From contig OMSJ01000002.1 of the NCBI GenBank assembly GCA_900313705.1, forward strand, positions 1-62,104: a stretch of 62,104 bases of DNA, in the 5' to 3' direction. The notes below the pieces were generated by a model. It was not told where the DNA came from, made no database searches, and saw only the letters and a list, made by a program, of their open reading frames with translations. Below are positions 7,167-16,525 of the stretch, one piece after another. Position 1 is the stretch's first letter, and every line of letters begins with the position of its first letter. Origin of the DNA: an uncultured Prevotellaceae bacterium (GTDB lineage Bacteria > Bacteroidota > Bacteroidia > Bacteroidales > Bacteroidaceae). The position numbers and the translations under genes were made by a program.

Positions 7167-8176
7167 GGAAATACTTAGTGCTCTTGTCCATCATTGCTAT
7201 TGCCTGCCTCTTGCTTCTCCCTGCTCTAAGGAAAGAAGCAATCAAGGCAACCTTTCAGCATAACGAAGGCACAGTCTTCGGAACCCTTTATCATGCCAAG
7301 TATCTTTACGATAAGGACTTGAAGAAAGAGATTGAAGCAGAACTCCAAAAGGTAGATGCCTCGCTATCCATGTTCAATCCGCAAAGCACCATAAGCCGAA
7401 TTAACAGAGGCGAGACAGACGAAACAGATGAGATGCTGAACGAAATACTTAAACTCTCATTCACCATCAACAGCGCCACCAATGGAGCCTTCGACCCAAC
7501 CGTAGCACCATTGGTCAACGCATGGGGATTCGGATTCAAAAGCGGCACGCTGCCCAACAGCAGAGAGGTTGACAGCCTGCGAACCCTGGTTGGCCTTTCC
7601 GCAATCCACCTAAACAAAGGCAAGCTTACGAAAGACAATCCGCTCTCGATCCTCGACCTGAGTGCCATAGCCAAAGGATATGGCGTTGACCGCGCAGCTC
7701 AAGTCTTACGCAACCACGGCATAGAGCACTTTATGGTCGAGATAGGCGGCGAGGTCGTTACAGAAGGATGCAACGAGAAAGGCGAACACTGGCACATCGG
7801 CATCAACAAGCCCGATGACGACTCAACTTCCACTAACACAGAGCTGCAGGATATCATAGCGCTTTCAGGGAAAGCTATAGCCACCAGTGGAAACTACCGC
7901 AACTACTATATCAGCGAAGGACGGAAGATAGCACACACCATCAACCCAAGGACAGGCTACCCCGCACAGCAGGACATACTCTCGAGTACCGTACTCGCAC
8001 CCACCTGTGCCGAAGCAGACGCCTTTGCCACAGCCTTCATGGTCCTGGGCATGAAAGAGGCAAAACAAGTGCTCAATGAGCAGAAGCAGTTGGAAGCATA
8101 CTTCATCTACTCCGACGAGCAGGGGAACTACCAGACATGGTGCACCGACGGATTCAGGAAACTCATCGTCGAATAA
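7163..8176 (+). CDS. apbE: FAD:protein FMN transferase (ApbE)
   Basis: ApbE transfers FMN from FAD onto a Thr of exported flavoproteins such as RnfG and NqrC, in the periplasm. The 337-residue protein has an N-terminal membrane anchor or lipoprotein signal (AIAC at 12-15), GTLYHAKY near the start of the domain, FDPTVAPLVNAWGFG (FAD-binding region), LDLSAIAKGYGVD, GGEVVTEG, and a C-terminal HTINPRTGYPAQ followed by CAEADAFATAFMVLG. Together these are diagnostic for ApbE. The start overlaps the DUF6048 stop by 4 bp. Confidence 0.95.
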   Translation: MRKYLVLLSIIAIACLLLLPALRKEAIKATFQHNEGTVFGTLYHAKYLYDKDLKKEIEAELQKVDASLSMFNPQSTISRINRGETDETDEMLNEILKLSFTINSATNGAFDPTVAPLVNAWGFGFKSGTLPNSREVDSLRTLVGLSAIHLNKGKLTKDNPLSILDLSAIAKGYGVDRAAQVLRNHGIEHFMVEIGGEVVTEGCNEKGEHWHIGINKPDDDSTSTNTELQDIIALSGKAIATSGNYRNYYISEGRKIAHTINPRTGYPAQQDILSSTVLAPTCAEADAFATAFMVLGMKEAKQVLNEQKQLEAYFIYSDEQGNYQTWCTDGFRKLIVE

Positions 8177-8200
8177 GTATAGAACAAAAGATTAGGAATT

Positions 8201-8884
8201 ATGCAGGACCTCAGTACACGCTACGCACTCTTCACCAGGCTGCCCTTGTTGCAAGGCGTAAGCAGCAGAGAGTTGCTTGGATGGGAGGAAGCACTACGTC
8301 TCGACATAGACGAGCTGCCTGCTTCACGTCTGCCCCTCATACGGCAAGGCGACACGTGCACTACCCTACTCTATCTGGTGGATGGCACATTGCAAAGAGA
8401 TTACCGTTCCCCCGACGGCACCTATGCCACACGCTCCCTGCTCAAAGCTCCTGCCGTCATAGAAGTTGACAGGCTCTTCGGACTAACACCCACCTACGAA
8501 TATACCTATCGCGCTAAGACAGACGTCAAGATGCTCAGCATACGCAAGCCCCTGCTTGGCAGTCATCTGCTGAAAAGCGAAGTGTTCCGGCTCAACCTGC
8601 TCAACACCCTTTCGGCTTGCGCACAGAAGAAAGCCAATGCCCTCCTTCCCCACAAGATGGGGACGGCAGAAGAGCGACTCCGGCACTTCATCGCCAATCT
8701 GTTCAGCGAAGGCGAAGGCGAAGTAGAACTCATCATCCGCATGAAGGAACTAGCACAATTCACTGGCGAGACGCGCCTCACGATTTCTCAAATCCTCAAC
8801 CTGTGGGCTGAAAGAGGAAGCATCCTTTTGGGCAGAGGCCACTTCGTCATTCACGACATCCAATCGTTCCTCAACAACAAGTAA
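8201..8884 (+). CDS. Crp/Fnr-family transcriptional regulator
   Basis: The 227-residue protein has an N-terminal cyclic-nucleotide-binding-like barrel (about residues 20-130) and a C-terminal winged helix-turn-helix (about 150-220) with FTGETRLTISQILNLWAERGSI as the recognition helix region. The phosphate-binding cassette of true CAP proteins is not evident and there is no Fnr-type Cys cluster, so the effector is unknown. It sits 24 bp after apbE and 14 bp before the M3 peptidase fusion gene. It may be a local redox or metabolic regulator (inference). Confidence 0.85.
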   Translation: MQDLSTRYALFTRLPLLQGVSSRELLGWEEALRLDIDELPASRLPLIRQGDTCTTLLYLVDGTLQRDYRSPDGTYATRSLLKAPAVIEVDRLFGLTPTYEYTYRAKTDVKMLSIRKPLLGSHLLKSEVFRLNLLNTLSACAQKKANALLPHKMGTAEERLRHFIANLFSEGEGEVELIIRMKELAQFTGETRLTISQILNLWAERGSILLGRGHFVIHDIQSFLNNK

Positions 8885-8898
8885 CAAGACAACCAGAA

Positions 8899-11322
8899 AT
8901 GAACATACTTCTCGAACACTCTTTCCAAACGCTACACGGCACCGCGCCTTTCTCCAAAATCAAGCTCGAGGACTACGAGCCAGCCATCCTTCAGGCGATG
9001 AAGCAGGAGGACGAAGCCATAGCGTCCATCATCAATAACCCCGAGCCACCGACTTTTCAGAACACTATCGCACCACGCACAGGAGAACTGTTAGAGCGCG
9101 CGACAAGCATCTTCTTTAATTTAGTCAATGCCAATACGTCAGACGATATGGATGCTTTGGCACAGAAGCTCTCCCCAATGCTGACCGAGCACTATGCCCG
9201 CATCATGCACAACGAAGCCCTCTTCCAGCGCGTCAGTCAGATATGGAACAATCCCGGGAACTTGACCAATGAAGAGCAAAAGCTCCTGAATGACACCTAC
9301 GATGCTTTTGTCCGCAGTGGTGCACTTCTCAGCAAGGAAGGCAAAGAACGGTTCGCTGCCATAGAGACGGAATTGGCACAACTTGGCTTACAATTCAGCC
9401 AGAACGAACTGAAGCAGACTAACGACTATGAGCTTCACATCACCAATAGCGACGACCTCGCAGGTCTTCCCGACACAGCAAGAGACGCTGCTGCGCTGGC
9501 TGCCAAGGAAAAAGGCATGAAGGGATGGCTTTTCACACTTCATGCCCCAAGCTACGGCCCCTTCCTCACCTATGCCGACAGCAGAGAACTACGTAAACAA
9601 ATGTATATCGCAAAGAACACACTCTGCTGTAAAGGCGACGACTGCGACAACCAAGAGATTGTACGCAAGATTGTCAACCTTAGGAAAGAACTGGCCTCGC
9701 TGCTTGGCTATAAATGTTATGCCGACTATGCTCTGGGAAACAGGATGGCCAAGACAACTCATCGCGTCAATGACCTCATCGAGAAACTCTATGATGCATA
9801 CATGCCTGTGGCAAGGAAGGAGGTTGAGGAAATCGAAAAGGAGAATCACGAAGTAGAAGCATGGGATTGGGCTTACTACAGCCACAAAATGCAACTCCGC
9901 AAGCATAACATCGACAGCGAAATGCTTCGCCCATATTTCAAGTTGCAGAACGTAAAGGAGGGCATCTTCGGTCTTGCCACAAAGCTCTACGGGATTACGT
10001 TCCGCCAGCAGACGGAGATTGAAGTGTATCATCCCGACGTGGAAGCATTCGAGGTGTACGATGCCGATGGCAGCTTCCTTGCCGTCCTCTATGCCGACTT
10101 CTTCCCACGTCCAAGCAAACAGAGCGGAGCCTGGATGACGGACTTCCAGGAGCAGTATGTCGATGAAGCAGGCATCGACCACCGTCCGCACGTCAGCATC
10201 GTACTGAACCTTACAAAGCCTACAGAAGAAAAGCCATCGCTATTGACTTTGAGCGAGGTGGAAACTTTCTTGCACGAGTTCGGTCATGCCCTGCACAGCA
10301 TCTTCTCTAAAGTACATTACAAGGGTTTGAGCGGTACAAACGTCCTGCGCGACTTCGTAGAGCTGCCCTCACAGTTGATGGAGAACTTTGCCGTCGAACC
10401 GGAGTTCCTTCACACCTTTGCCTTTCACTACGAAACAGGAGCACCTTTGCCCGATGAACTCATAGAGCGAATCCGACAGAGCCGCAACTTCAACTGTGGC
10501 TATGCCTGCATCCGACAGCTCAGCTTCTGCATGCTCGACATGGCTTACCACACCCTCACTGAACCGCTTACGGACGACATCAAGGACTTCGAACGCAAAG
10601 CCATGAGCCGCACGCAACTGCTCCCATCGGTTCCCGATGCAAACATGAGCGTACAGTTCTCGCACATCATGAGCGGTGGTTATTCGGCAGGCTACTACAG
10701 CTACAAGTGGGCTGAGGTGCTGGATGCCGATGCCTTTAGCCTTTTCCTGGAAAACGGCATCTTCGATAAGACGACAGCAGAACGCTTCCGTAGCGAAATC
10801 CTTTCCAAAGGTGGCACAGCCGACCCCATGCAACTGTATGTGAACTTCCGAGGTAAGGAGCCCGACATCAAAGCTCTCTTGAAGAGGAACGGCATTGTCC
10901 CAGACAAACAACGTGAGCTTGACCGCCGATACCTGCGCATGGCTAAGATATGGAGCGAGAACAGCTATTGCCAACGCCGCCAGGTTGGAGCGCTTGTCGT
11001 CAAGGACAAGATGATTATCAGCGATGGCTACAACGGCACGCCTTCTGGCTTCGAGAACGTCTGCGAGGAGAACGGCGTGACGAAGCCTTACGTCCTCCAT
11101 GCTGAAGCCAACGCCATCACAAAGATTGCCCGTAGCGGCAACAATAGCGACGGATCGACGCTCTACGTCACCGATTCACCCTGCATCGAATGTGCCAAGC
11201 TCATCATACAGGCTGGCATCAAACGCGTCATATACGGTCGCGAGTACCGTCTCACCGATGGTGTTGACCTGCTTCGGAGGGCAGGAATAGAAGTCACGTT
11301 GATAAAGACAGATTCTGTCTGA
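8899..11322 (+). CDS. M3 family oligopeptidase fused to dCMP deaminase
   Basis: Residues 1-667 form an M3 metallopeptidase (Dcp/oligopeptidase A type) with the HEFGH zinc motif at 459-463. Residues 669-807 form a complete deoxycytidylate deaminase: HAE at 734-736, with Cys762 and Cys765 in SPCIEC completing the zinc site, plus the GYNGTPSGFENVC substrate motif. The deaminase turns dCMP into dUMP, the substrate of thyA encoded 6 kb downstream. In related genomes the two are expected as separate adjacent genes. Here the peptidase reads through at RNGIVPDKQRELDRRY with no stop and no in-frame ATG before the deaminase core. Either a true fusion or loss of the stop codon. An S41 protease gene follows after 51 bp. 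Confidence 0.9.
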   Translation: MNILLEHSFQTLHGTAPFSKIKLEDYEPAILQAMKQEDEAIASIINNPEPPTFQNTIAPRTGELLERATSIFFNLVNANTSDDMDALAQKLSPMLTEHYARIMHNEALFQRVSQIWNNPGNLTNEEQKLLNDTYDAFVRSGALLSKEGKERFAAIETELAQLGLQFSQNELKQTNDYELHITNSDDLAGLPDTARDAAALAAKEKGMKGWLFTLHAPSYGPFLTYADSRELRKQMYIAKNTLCCKGDDCDNQEIVRKIVNLRKELASLLGYKCYADYALGNRMAKTTHRVNDLIEKLYDAYMPVARKEVEEIEKENHEVEAWDWAYYSHKMQLRKHNIDSEMLRPYFKLQNVKEGIFGLATKLYGITFRQQTEIEVYHPDVEAFEVYDADGSFLAVLYADFFPRPSKQSGAWMTDFQEQYVDEAGIDHRPHVSIVLNLTKPTEEKPSLLTLSEVETFLHEFGHALHSIFSKVHYKGLSGTNVLRDFVELPSQLMENFAVEPEFLHTFAFHYETGAPLPDELIERIRQSRNFNCGYACIRQLSFCMLDMAYHTLTEPLTDDIKDFERKAMSRTQLLPSVPDANMSVQFSHIMSGGYSAGYYSYKWAEVLDADAFSLFLENGIFDKTTAERFRSEILSKGGTADPMQLYVNFRGKEPDIKALLKRNGIVPDKQRELDRRYLRMAKIWSENSYCQRRQVGALVVKDKMIISDGYNGTPSGFENVCEENGVTKPYVLHAEANAITKIARSGNNSDGSTLYVTDSPCIECAKLIIQAGIKRVIYGREYRLTDGVDLLRRAGIEVTLIKTDSV

Positions 11323-11373
11323 CGATTCCAGACACTCAGATTATTCAGACATACAAGACTACTCAGAAGAAAA

Positions 11374-12975
11374 ATGAACAAGCACCGCTTCACACCACTA
11401 CTGATTGCTATTGGCACTATAGCAGGCATCTTCATAGGTTCCTTCTATACAAAACACTTTTCCGGCGGACGTATCAACATCATCAACACCGGCACGAGCA
11501 AGGTGGGATATCTGTTGCAGCTCATCGACAACAACTATGTTGACACCGTTGACATGAACACTCTCATTGAGGATGCCATGCCTCAGATACTCAAGGAACT
11601 TGACCCGCATAGCGGCTACTTTGGCCCTAAGGAGGCTGAAGAGTCGGTCGAAGACCTGAGGGGCAGCTTCAGCGGCATCGGCGTACAGTTCACGATGGAG
11701 CAGGACACCGTCAACGTCATGTCCGTCATCCACGGCGGCCCGAGCGAAAGAGTGGGCATCCTGGCAGGCGACCGCATCGTGACCGCCGATACGATATCGC
11801 TCGTCGGCATGGACACAGACAGCGTGATGAAACACCTCAAGGGCGTGAAGGGTTCGAAAGTCAAGCTTGGCATCAAGCGACACGGCACAAAAGACTTGCA
11901 ATACTTCACCGTCGTGCGTGGCGACATTCCCGTGGTCAGCGTGGATGCCTATTATATGTTGGACGAAAAGACGGGCTACATACGCGTCAAGAACTTTGGC
12001 GAACAGACCTATGCAGAAATGCTTGTCGCTCTGGCGGAACTCAACATAGAAGGCATGGCGCAACTCATCGTTGACCTGCGAGGCAACCGAGGCGGATATA
12101 TGCACATCGCTATCCAGATGGTCAACGAATTCTTGCCAGCAGGCAAACTGATTGTCTATACAGAAGGCCGTAAGAGTCCGCGAGAGGAGTTCCGTAGTGA
12201 CGGTCGCGGCAAGTTGCCCATCGTGGTGCTTGTGGATGAAGGCAGCGCCAGTGCCAGCGAGATATTCGCCGGAGCAGTCCAGGACAACGACCGCGGCACA
12301 ATCGTGGGTCGTCGCACCTTTGGTAAAGGCCTCGTACAGCAACCGATGGAGTTCCGTGACGGCAGCGTGGTTCGCCTTACGGTTGCACGTTACTATACGC
12401 CCAGTGGCCGCTGCATCCAGAAGCCTTACGAGAAAGGGCATGATGAGGAGTACGAGAACGACCTGATTGCACGCTACGAGCGGGGCGAGTTCTTCTCGCA
12501 GGACAGCATCCATCAGGAGGGCGAACAGTATCAGACGAGCATCGGACGTATTGTTTATGGCGGAGGAGGCATCATGCCCGACATCTTCGTTCCCGAAGAC
12601 ACGACTGGTGTCACATCCTATTACCGCGAGGCCGTATTCACCGGTCTCATCCGCCAGTTTGCCTTTGCCTATTCGGACGAGAACCGTGCTAAGCTTGCGT
12701 CTCTGCGCACGTCGGAGCGCATGGAGCAGTTCCTCAGAAAAGAGAACCTGCTGGAGAAGTTCGCACAGTTTGCTGAGAAACGCCATCTACGTCGCCGCAA
12801 CCTCATGCTCCAGAAAAGCCGCCGCCTTTTCGAGCGCAACATCTACGGCACTATTATATATAATGTAGGTGAAATGAAGGACTACCTGATGTTCATCGGC
12901 AAGGATGACCCCACAGTCATCAAAGCCCGTGAAATACTCGAAGAAGGGAAGTCGTTCCCTGTAAATGAAGAATAA
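11374..12975 (+). CDS. S41 family C-terminal processing peptidase
   Basis: The 533-residue protein has an N-terminal signal anchor (about residues 7-27), a PDZ domain (about 95-175) and an S41 catalytic domain. GSASASEI at 290-297 holds the nucleophilic Ser, and the RTFGKGLVQ motif gives the catalytic Lys. A C-terminal helical extension of about 150 residues is usual for Bacteroidota Prc-like enzymes. It acts in the periplasm on substrates recognised by their C-termini. It follows the M3/deaminase gene and ends 3 bp before the DHH phosphoesterase. Its last codons lie in a heptamer array. Confidence 0.93.
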   Translation: MNKHRFTPLLIAIGTIAGIFIGSFYTKHFSGGRINIINTGTSKVGYLLQLIDNNYVDTVDMNTLIEDAMPQILKELDPHSGYFGPKEAEESVEDLRGSFSGIGVQFTMEQDTVNVMSVIHGGPSERVGILAGDRIVTADTISLVGMDTDSVMKHLKGVKGSKVKLGIKRHGTKDLQYFTVVRGDIPVVSVDAYYMLDEKTGYIRVKNFGEQTYAEMLVALAELNIEGMAQLIVDLRGNRGGYMHIAIQMVNEFLPAGKLIVYTEGRKSPREEFRSDGRGKLPIVVLVDEGSASASEIFAGAVQDNDRGTIVGRRTFGKGLVQQPMEFRDGSVVRLTVARYYTPSGRCIQKPYEKGHDEEYENDLIARYERGEFFSQDSIHQEGEQYQTSIGRIVYGGGGIMPDIFVPEDTTGVTSYYREAVFTGLIRQFAFAYSDENRAKLASLRTSERMEQFLRKENLLEKFAQFAEKRHLRRRNLMLQKSRRLFERNIYGTIIYNVGEMKDYLMFIGKDDPTVIKAREILEEGKSFPVNEE

Positions 12976-13039
12976 AGAATGAAGAATGAAGAGTTAGCTA
13001 CCGCAATGAATGGCCAATGGCCAATGGTCAATGACCAAT
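12965..13039. repeat. Two heptamer arrays spanning the S41/DHH gene junction
   Basis: The first (12965-12992) has four units of atgaaga type. The second (13009-13039) has four units of aatggcc/aatggtc/aatgacc type. They encode the last residues of the S41 protease and the poorly conserved N-terminus of the DHH protein. Confidence 0.85.
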
Positions 13040-14019
13040 ATAATCACATCGCCATCTGCGCCCATGTAAATCCTGACGGTGACGCCATTGGTTCATCGCT
13101 TGCCTTGAAGCACTACTTTGAGCGAAAGGGCAAGGAGGCAACGGTTGTCGTGCCCAACATCTTCCCCGACTTCCTCAAATGGATGCCTGGGGCAGACTGC
13201 ATCCTCATATACACCAATCCCAAGCATCAGGAGCAGATTAAGTCTGCTATCGGAAAGGCAGACCTCATTGTCGTCTGTGACCTCAACCAGCCCAACCGGT
13301 TTGCAGACCTTGAAAAGGACATCATGCAAAGCCCGGCACCGCGCTTCCTCATCGACCATCACCTCGACCCAGCCGACTTCTGTCAGGTCACAGTCTCCCA
13401 TCCCGAGATGTGCGCTACGGGCGAAGTCATCTGCCACCTTCTCCATCAGCGAGGTGAACTGGATGACATCTCCATCAATGAGGCCATCTGCCTCTATACA
13501 GCTATGATGTGCGATACCGGTGCCTTCTCCTTCAACTCCAATCGGGCTGTCATCTATGAGTACATCAGCCACCTCCTGGCGCACGGCATCGACAAGGACC
13601 AGATATACCGCAATGTCTTCTGGACAGCTTCCGAGGCACGGCTGAGGCTCCAAGGCTATCTGTTGTACGTCAACATGAAGATGCTGCACGACCGCCATAC
13701 TGCCATCATAACGCTCACCAATGATGAGAGGCGACGCTTCAAGGTCAAGAACGGTGACACGGAAGGCATCGTCAACATGCCCTTGCAAATACTTGGGCTG
13801 AGGCTCAGCATCTTCATCAACGAGGATACCGAGCATCCCGGCACCATGAAGCTGAGTCTGAGAAGTGTCGGCGACTTCCCCTGCGACCAGATGGCATCGC
13901 GCTTCTTTGGTGGCGGAGGTCACAAGAATGCAAGTGGCGGCAAGCTCCAATGCTCCATGCCCGAAGCCATAGAGAAAGTCAAAGCAGCCATCGACAGCTA
14001 TGCTGACATGCTAAAATAG
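12979..14019 (+). CDS. DHH family phosphoesterase (NrnA-like)
   Basis: The protein matches NrnA-type enzymes that degrade short oligonucleotides and dephosphorylate pAp in the cytosol. Motifs are HVNPDGDAIGSS starting at residue 29, the DHH triad at 126-128, and the DHHA1 substrate loop GGGGHKNASGG near the C-terminus. The first 24 residues come from heptamer repeats, so a start at a later ATG, such as the Met before VNDQ (13024), is as likely as the ATG at 12979. The gene is 3 bp after the S41 gene and upstream of riboflavin synthase. Confidence 0.9.
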   Translation: MKNEELATAMNGQWPMVNDQYNHIAICAHVNPDGDAIGSSLALKHYFERKGKEATVVVPNIFPDFLKWMPGADCILIYTNPKHQEQIKSAIGKADLIVVCDLNQPNRFADLEKDIMQSPAPRFLIDHHLDPADFCQVTVSHPEMCATGEVICHLLHQRGELDDISINEAICLYTAMMCDTGAFSFNSNRAVIYEYISHLLAHGIDKDQIYRNVFWTASEARLRLQGYLLYVNMKMLHDRHTAIITLTNDERRRFKVKNGDTEGIVNMPLQILGLRLSIFINEDTEHPGTMKLSLRSVGDFPCDQMASRFFGGGGHKNASGGKLQCSMPEAIEKVKAAIDSYADMLK

Positions 14020-14061
14020 AGAAACAAACAACTTCGATAACAATACAATAAAATAAAGCCT

Positions 14062-14673
14062 ATGTTTTCCGGAATAATAGAAAGTATGGCGCGAGTGGTC
14101 GCCATCGAACACGAACAGGACAACATCCACTTTACGCTGACATGCTCTTTTGTCGGAGAACTGAGCATCGACCAGAGCATAGCTCACAACGGTGTTTGCC
14201 TGACTGTCGTCCGCTTAAAGGATGACACCTACACCGTGACCGCTATGCGAGAGACGCTGGAACGCAGCAACCTTGGCTTGCTGAAGGTGGGCGACGAGGT
14301 GAACGTAGAGCGCTCGATGCAAATGAACGGACGCCTGGACGGGCATATCGTGCAGGGACATGTGGACCAGACGGCAACCTGCATTGCCGTAGAGGACCAG
14401 CAGGGCAGCCACCAATACACCTTCAAGTACGAGAGCACCCGCGAGATGGTCAAGCACGGCTACTTCACGGTCGATAAGGGGAGCGTCACCGTCAATGGTG
14501 TGAGCCTCACCGTATGCCGGCCAACAGCCGACACCTTCGAGGTCTGCATCATCCCCTATACCTACGACAATACGAACTTCCATGCCATCAAGCCCGGTTC
14601 AGTCGTCAACATCGAGTTCGACATCATCGGAAAGTATCTGGCAAGGATGAATGAGTTGACTAATGAGAAATAA
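14062..14673 (+). CDS. ribE: Riboflavin synthase, alpha subunit
   Basis: It catalyses dismutation of two 6,7-dimethyl-8-ribityllumazine molecules to riboflavin. The N-terminus MFSGIIE is diagnostic, and the 203 residues contain two lumazine-binding repeats, each with a VNGVSLTV-type motif (NGVCLTV in the first, NGVSLTV in the second) and GHIVQGHVD. The family is usually 195-215 residues. The 42 bp upstream are too short for an FMN riboswitch. It is the last gene of the plus-strand run that began at 4501 or a small unit with the DHH gene. Confidence 0.95.
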   Translation: MFSGIIESMARVVAIEHEQDNIHFTLTCSFVGELSIDQSIAHNGVCLTVVRLKDDTYTVTAMRETLERSNLGLLKVGDEVNVERSMQMNGRLDGHIVQGHVDQTATCIAVEDQQGSHQYTFKYESTREMVKHGYFTVDKGSVTVNGVSLTVCRPTADTFEVCIIPYTYDNTNFHAIKPGSVVNIEFDIIGKYLARMNELTNEK

Positions 14674-14694
14674 AGACTAATAAATCGAAATAAT

Positions 14695-16458
14695 ATGAAA
14701 AGACACAACCGTTTCCTTCCCTTTAGGGGAATCAGAGAGGGACTGCTACTCGCTCTCCTTTTATTGTCAGCAGGAATTCACGCCGGTAAGCACATTCCCA
14801 TTTGGCCCAAGGGCAAGATGCCCGACACACAGCCTCAGCAGATTGCGGCAATGACTGCTGAGACACGCGAAAAGGGCTTCAATCCCAATGCCCACCGTAT
14901 GCCTTATCTGGAATGGATGAGCCGTCCGACGAAGCCAAATGGCGGCTGCCTCATTCTCATCTCCGGTGGCGGCTACGAGAATACTTGCGACAACAGCCTT
15001 ATCTCGCTCTGGACAAAACGCTTCACCGAGCTTGGATTCCAGTGCGTCAACTTCGTCTATCGTACACCACGACCCGAAGGACTGCCCATCTATAAGAGTG
15101 CATGGGAGGACGGACAGAGAGCCGTCCGCATGGTGCGCAACGAAGCCAAGAGGCGCGGCTTCAATCCCGAGAAGATAGGCACCATCAGCATGTCGGCAGG
15201 TTCGCATCTGGCCTTGCTGCTTGCCACCAGTTCGCAGACGTCAGCCTATTCGCGCATCGACAGAATCGACGACATACCCTGCCACCTCAACTTTGCCATC
15301 GTCAACGCTCCGGCCTATGTCCTCAGCGATAGCAAAGACGGCACGCCCAATGTGCGTTCTGGCTATGGACCTGACGTCAAGCTCGACTCCATCTTCCGCT
15401 TCGATGCCAAGACATGCCCCATGAGCCTCCATCATGGCGGGAACGACCCGTACAGCCCCAACGCCTCGACAATGGTCTATCGTCAGCTTCGCAAGAGGAA
15501 TATCCCGGCTGAGCTTCATCTCTATCCTGGCAAGGGTCACGGAGCCTTCGGTCTGGAACGCAGCATAGAGTTCCTGCAGCAGATGGGCTTGCTGACGCCG
15601 CTCGATCCGGAGGTTGAAATTATGAAGCGCTTCGACAACGACAACGACCGCGCCAAGTACGTCAAAGAGGAAATATGGCCCACCAACCAGATGCCTTATC
15701 TCCAGAACGACCAAGGCACGCCCTACATAGAATGGCACATCCCGGCCAACCTCAAGACGAATGCCATACAGATCATCTACTCAGGTGGCAGCTACATGGG
15801 CAACGGCCCCGACGGCTTCGAGGTTGCTCCCGCCCGCCGCTATCTCAACAGCCTCGGCATGGCTGTCGTGACATTGCGCTACCGCACACCTCGTCCCGCC
15901 CCTGAAACGGGCTTGAAGAAACACATCTCAGCCTGGCAAGACCTGCAACGCGCCATCCGAGTCGTCAAGAGCAAGGCTGCCGACTACGGCCTCAATCCCA
16001 ACAACATCGGCATCATGGGCAGTAGCGCCGGCGGACACCTCACCCTGATGGGCGTGACCTCATCCGTACAGCAGTCCTACCTGCCTATCGACGACCTCGA
16101 CAAGCAGCCATGCAACGTGCAATGGGGCATCGGCATCTACCCTGCCTATGCCCTGACGGACGGCGCTGAGGAGTACAACACATCGAGCGGAACAGACGAC
16201 AGCGCGGTACTGGCTCCTGAGTTCAACTTCGACCTGAATACCGTACCGATGCTCTTCGTTCATGGCGACGAGGACCACTGGGCCGCGATGAACTCCGTCA
16301 AGACCTGGGAGAAGATGCGTGCTATGGGCATACAGAGCGAGCTCCACATCCTTGCGAAGCGCAACCATTGCTTCCAGAAGACGGCATCTCCAGGCACAGG
16401 CAGCTACACCTACCTCGAACGCATCAGCGAGTTCCTGAAAGAGATGAAAAAGCTTTAA
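14695..16458 (+). CDS. Tandem alpha/beta hydrolase (two BD-FAE/acetylxylan esterase-like domains)
   Basis: After a signal peptide (about residues 1-31) the 587 residues hold two homologous esterase domains. The first (about 35-300) has the oxyanion GGGYEN, the nucleophile motif SMSAGSH and a C-terminal GKGHGAFG His. The second (about 310-587) has SGGSYMGNG, the nucleophile motif GSSAGGH, HGDEDHW and a terminal NHCF His. Both triads look complete. Secreted single-domain relatives deacetylate xylan or release ferulate; the substrate here is unknown. Signal peptide and lack of polysaccharide genes nearby leave it an orphan. It starts 21 bp after ribE. Confidence 0.82.
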   Translation: MKRHNRFLPFRGIREGLLLALLLLSAGIHAGKHIPIWPKGKMPDTQPQQIAAMTAETREKGFNPNAHRMPYLEWMSRPTKPNGGCLILISGGGYENTCDNSLISLWTKRFTELGFQCVNFVYRTPRPEGLPIYKSAWEDGQRAVRMVRNEAKRRGFNPEKIGTISMSAGSHLALLLATSSQTSAYSRIDRIDDIPCHLNFAIVNAPAYVLSDSKDGTPNVRSGYGPDVKLDSIFRFDAKTCPMSLHHGGNDPYSPNASTMVYRQLRKRNIPAELHLYPGKGHGAFGLERSIEFLQQMGLLTPLDPEVEIMKRFDNDNDRAKYVKEEIWPTNQMPYLQNDQGTPYIEWHIPANLKTNAIQIIYSGGSYMGNGPDGFEVAPARRYLNSLGMAVVTLRYRTPRPAPETGLKKHISAWQDLQRAIRVVKSKAADYGLNPNNIGIMGSSAGGHLTLMGVTSSVQQSYLPIDDLDKQPCNVQWGIGIYPAYALTDGAEEYNTSSGTDDSAVLAPEFNFDLNTVPMLFVHGDEDHWAAMNSVKTWEKMRAMGIQSELHILAKRNHCFQKTASPGTGSYTYLERISEFLKEMKKL

Positions 16459-16523
16459 CCCCTAACCCCGCAAACACAAAAAGGTATCCTCTAACCCCTA
16501 ACCTCTAACCCCTAACCTCTAAA
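16459..16523. repeat. Heptamer array (ctctaac/ccctaac units) before folA
   Basis: Five contiguous heptamers at 16489-16523 alternate ctctaac and ccctaac. A partial copy lies at 16459-16470. The array ends 2 bp before the folA ATG, so no Shine-Dalgarno site is possible. Confidence 0.85.
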
Positions 16524-16525
16524 GA

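Noticed and set aside
8137..8469. 110-codon frame inside apbE and the Crp/Fnr gene
   Set aside because: It overlaps two clear genes in another frame and has no family features.
14020..14061. FMN riboswitch before riboflavin synthase
   Set aside because: The gap of 42 bp is too short, and no RFN-type motifs are visible.
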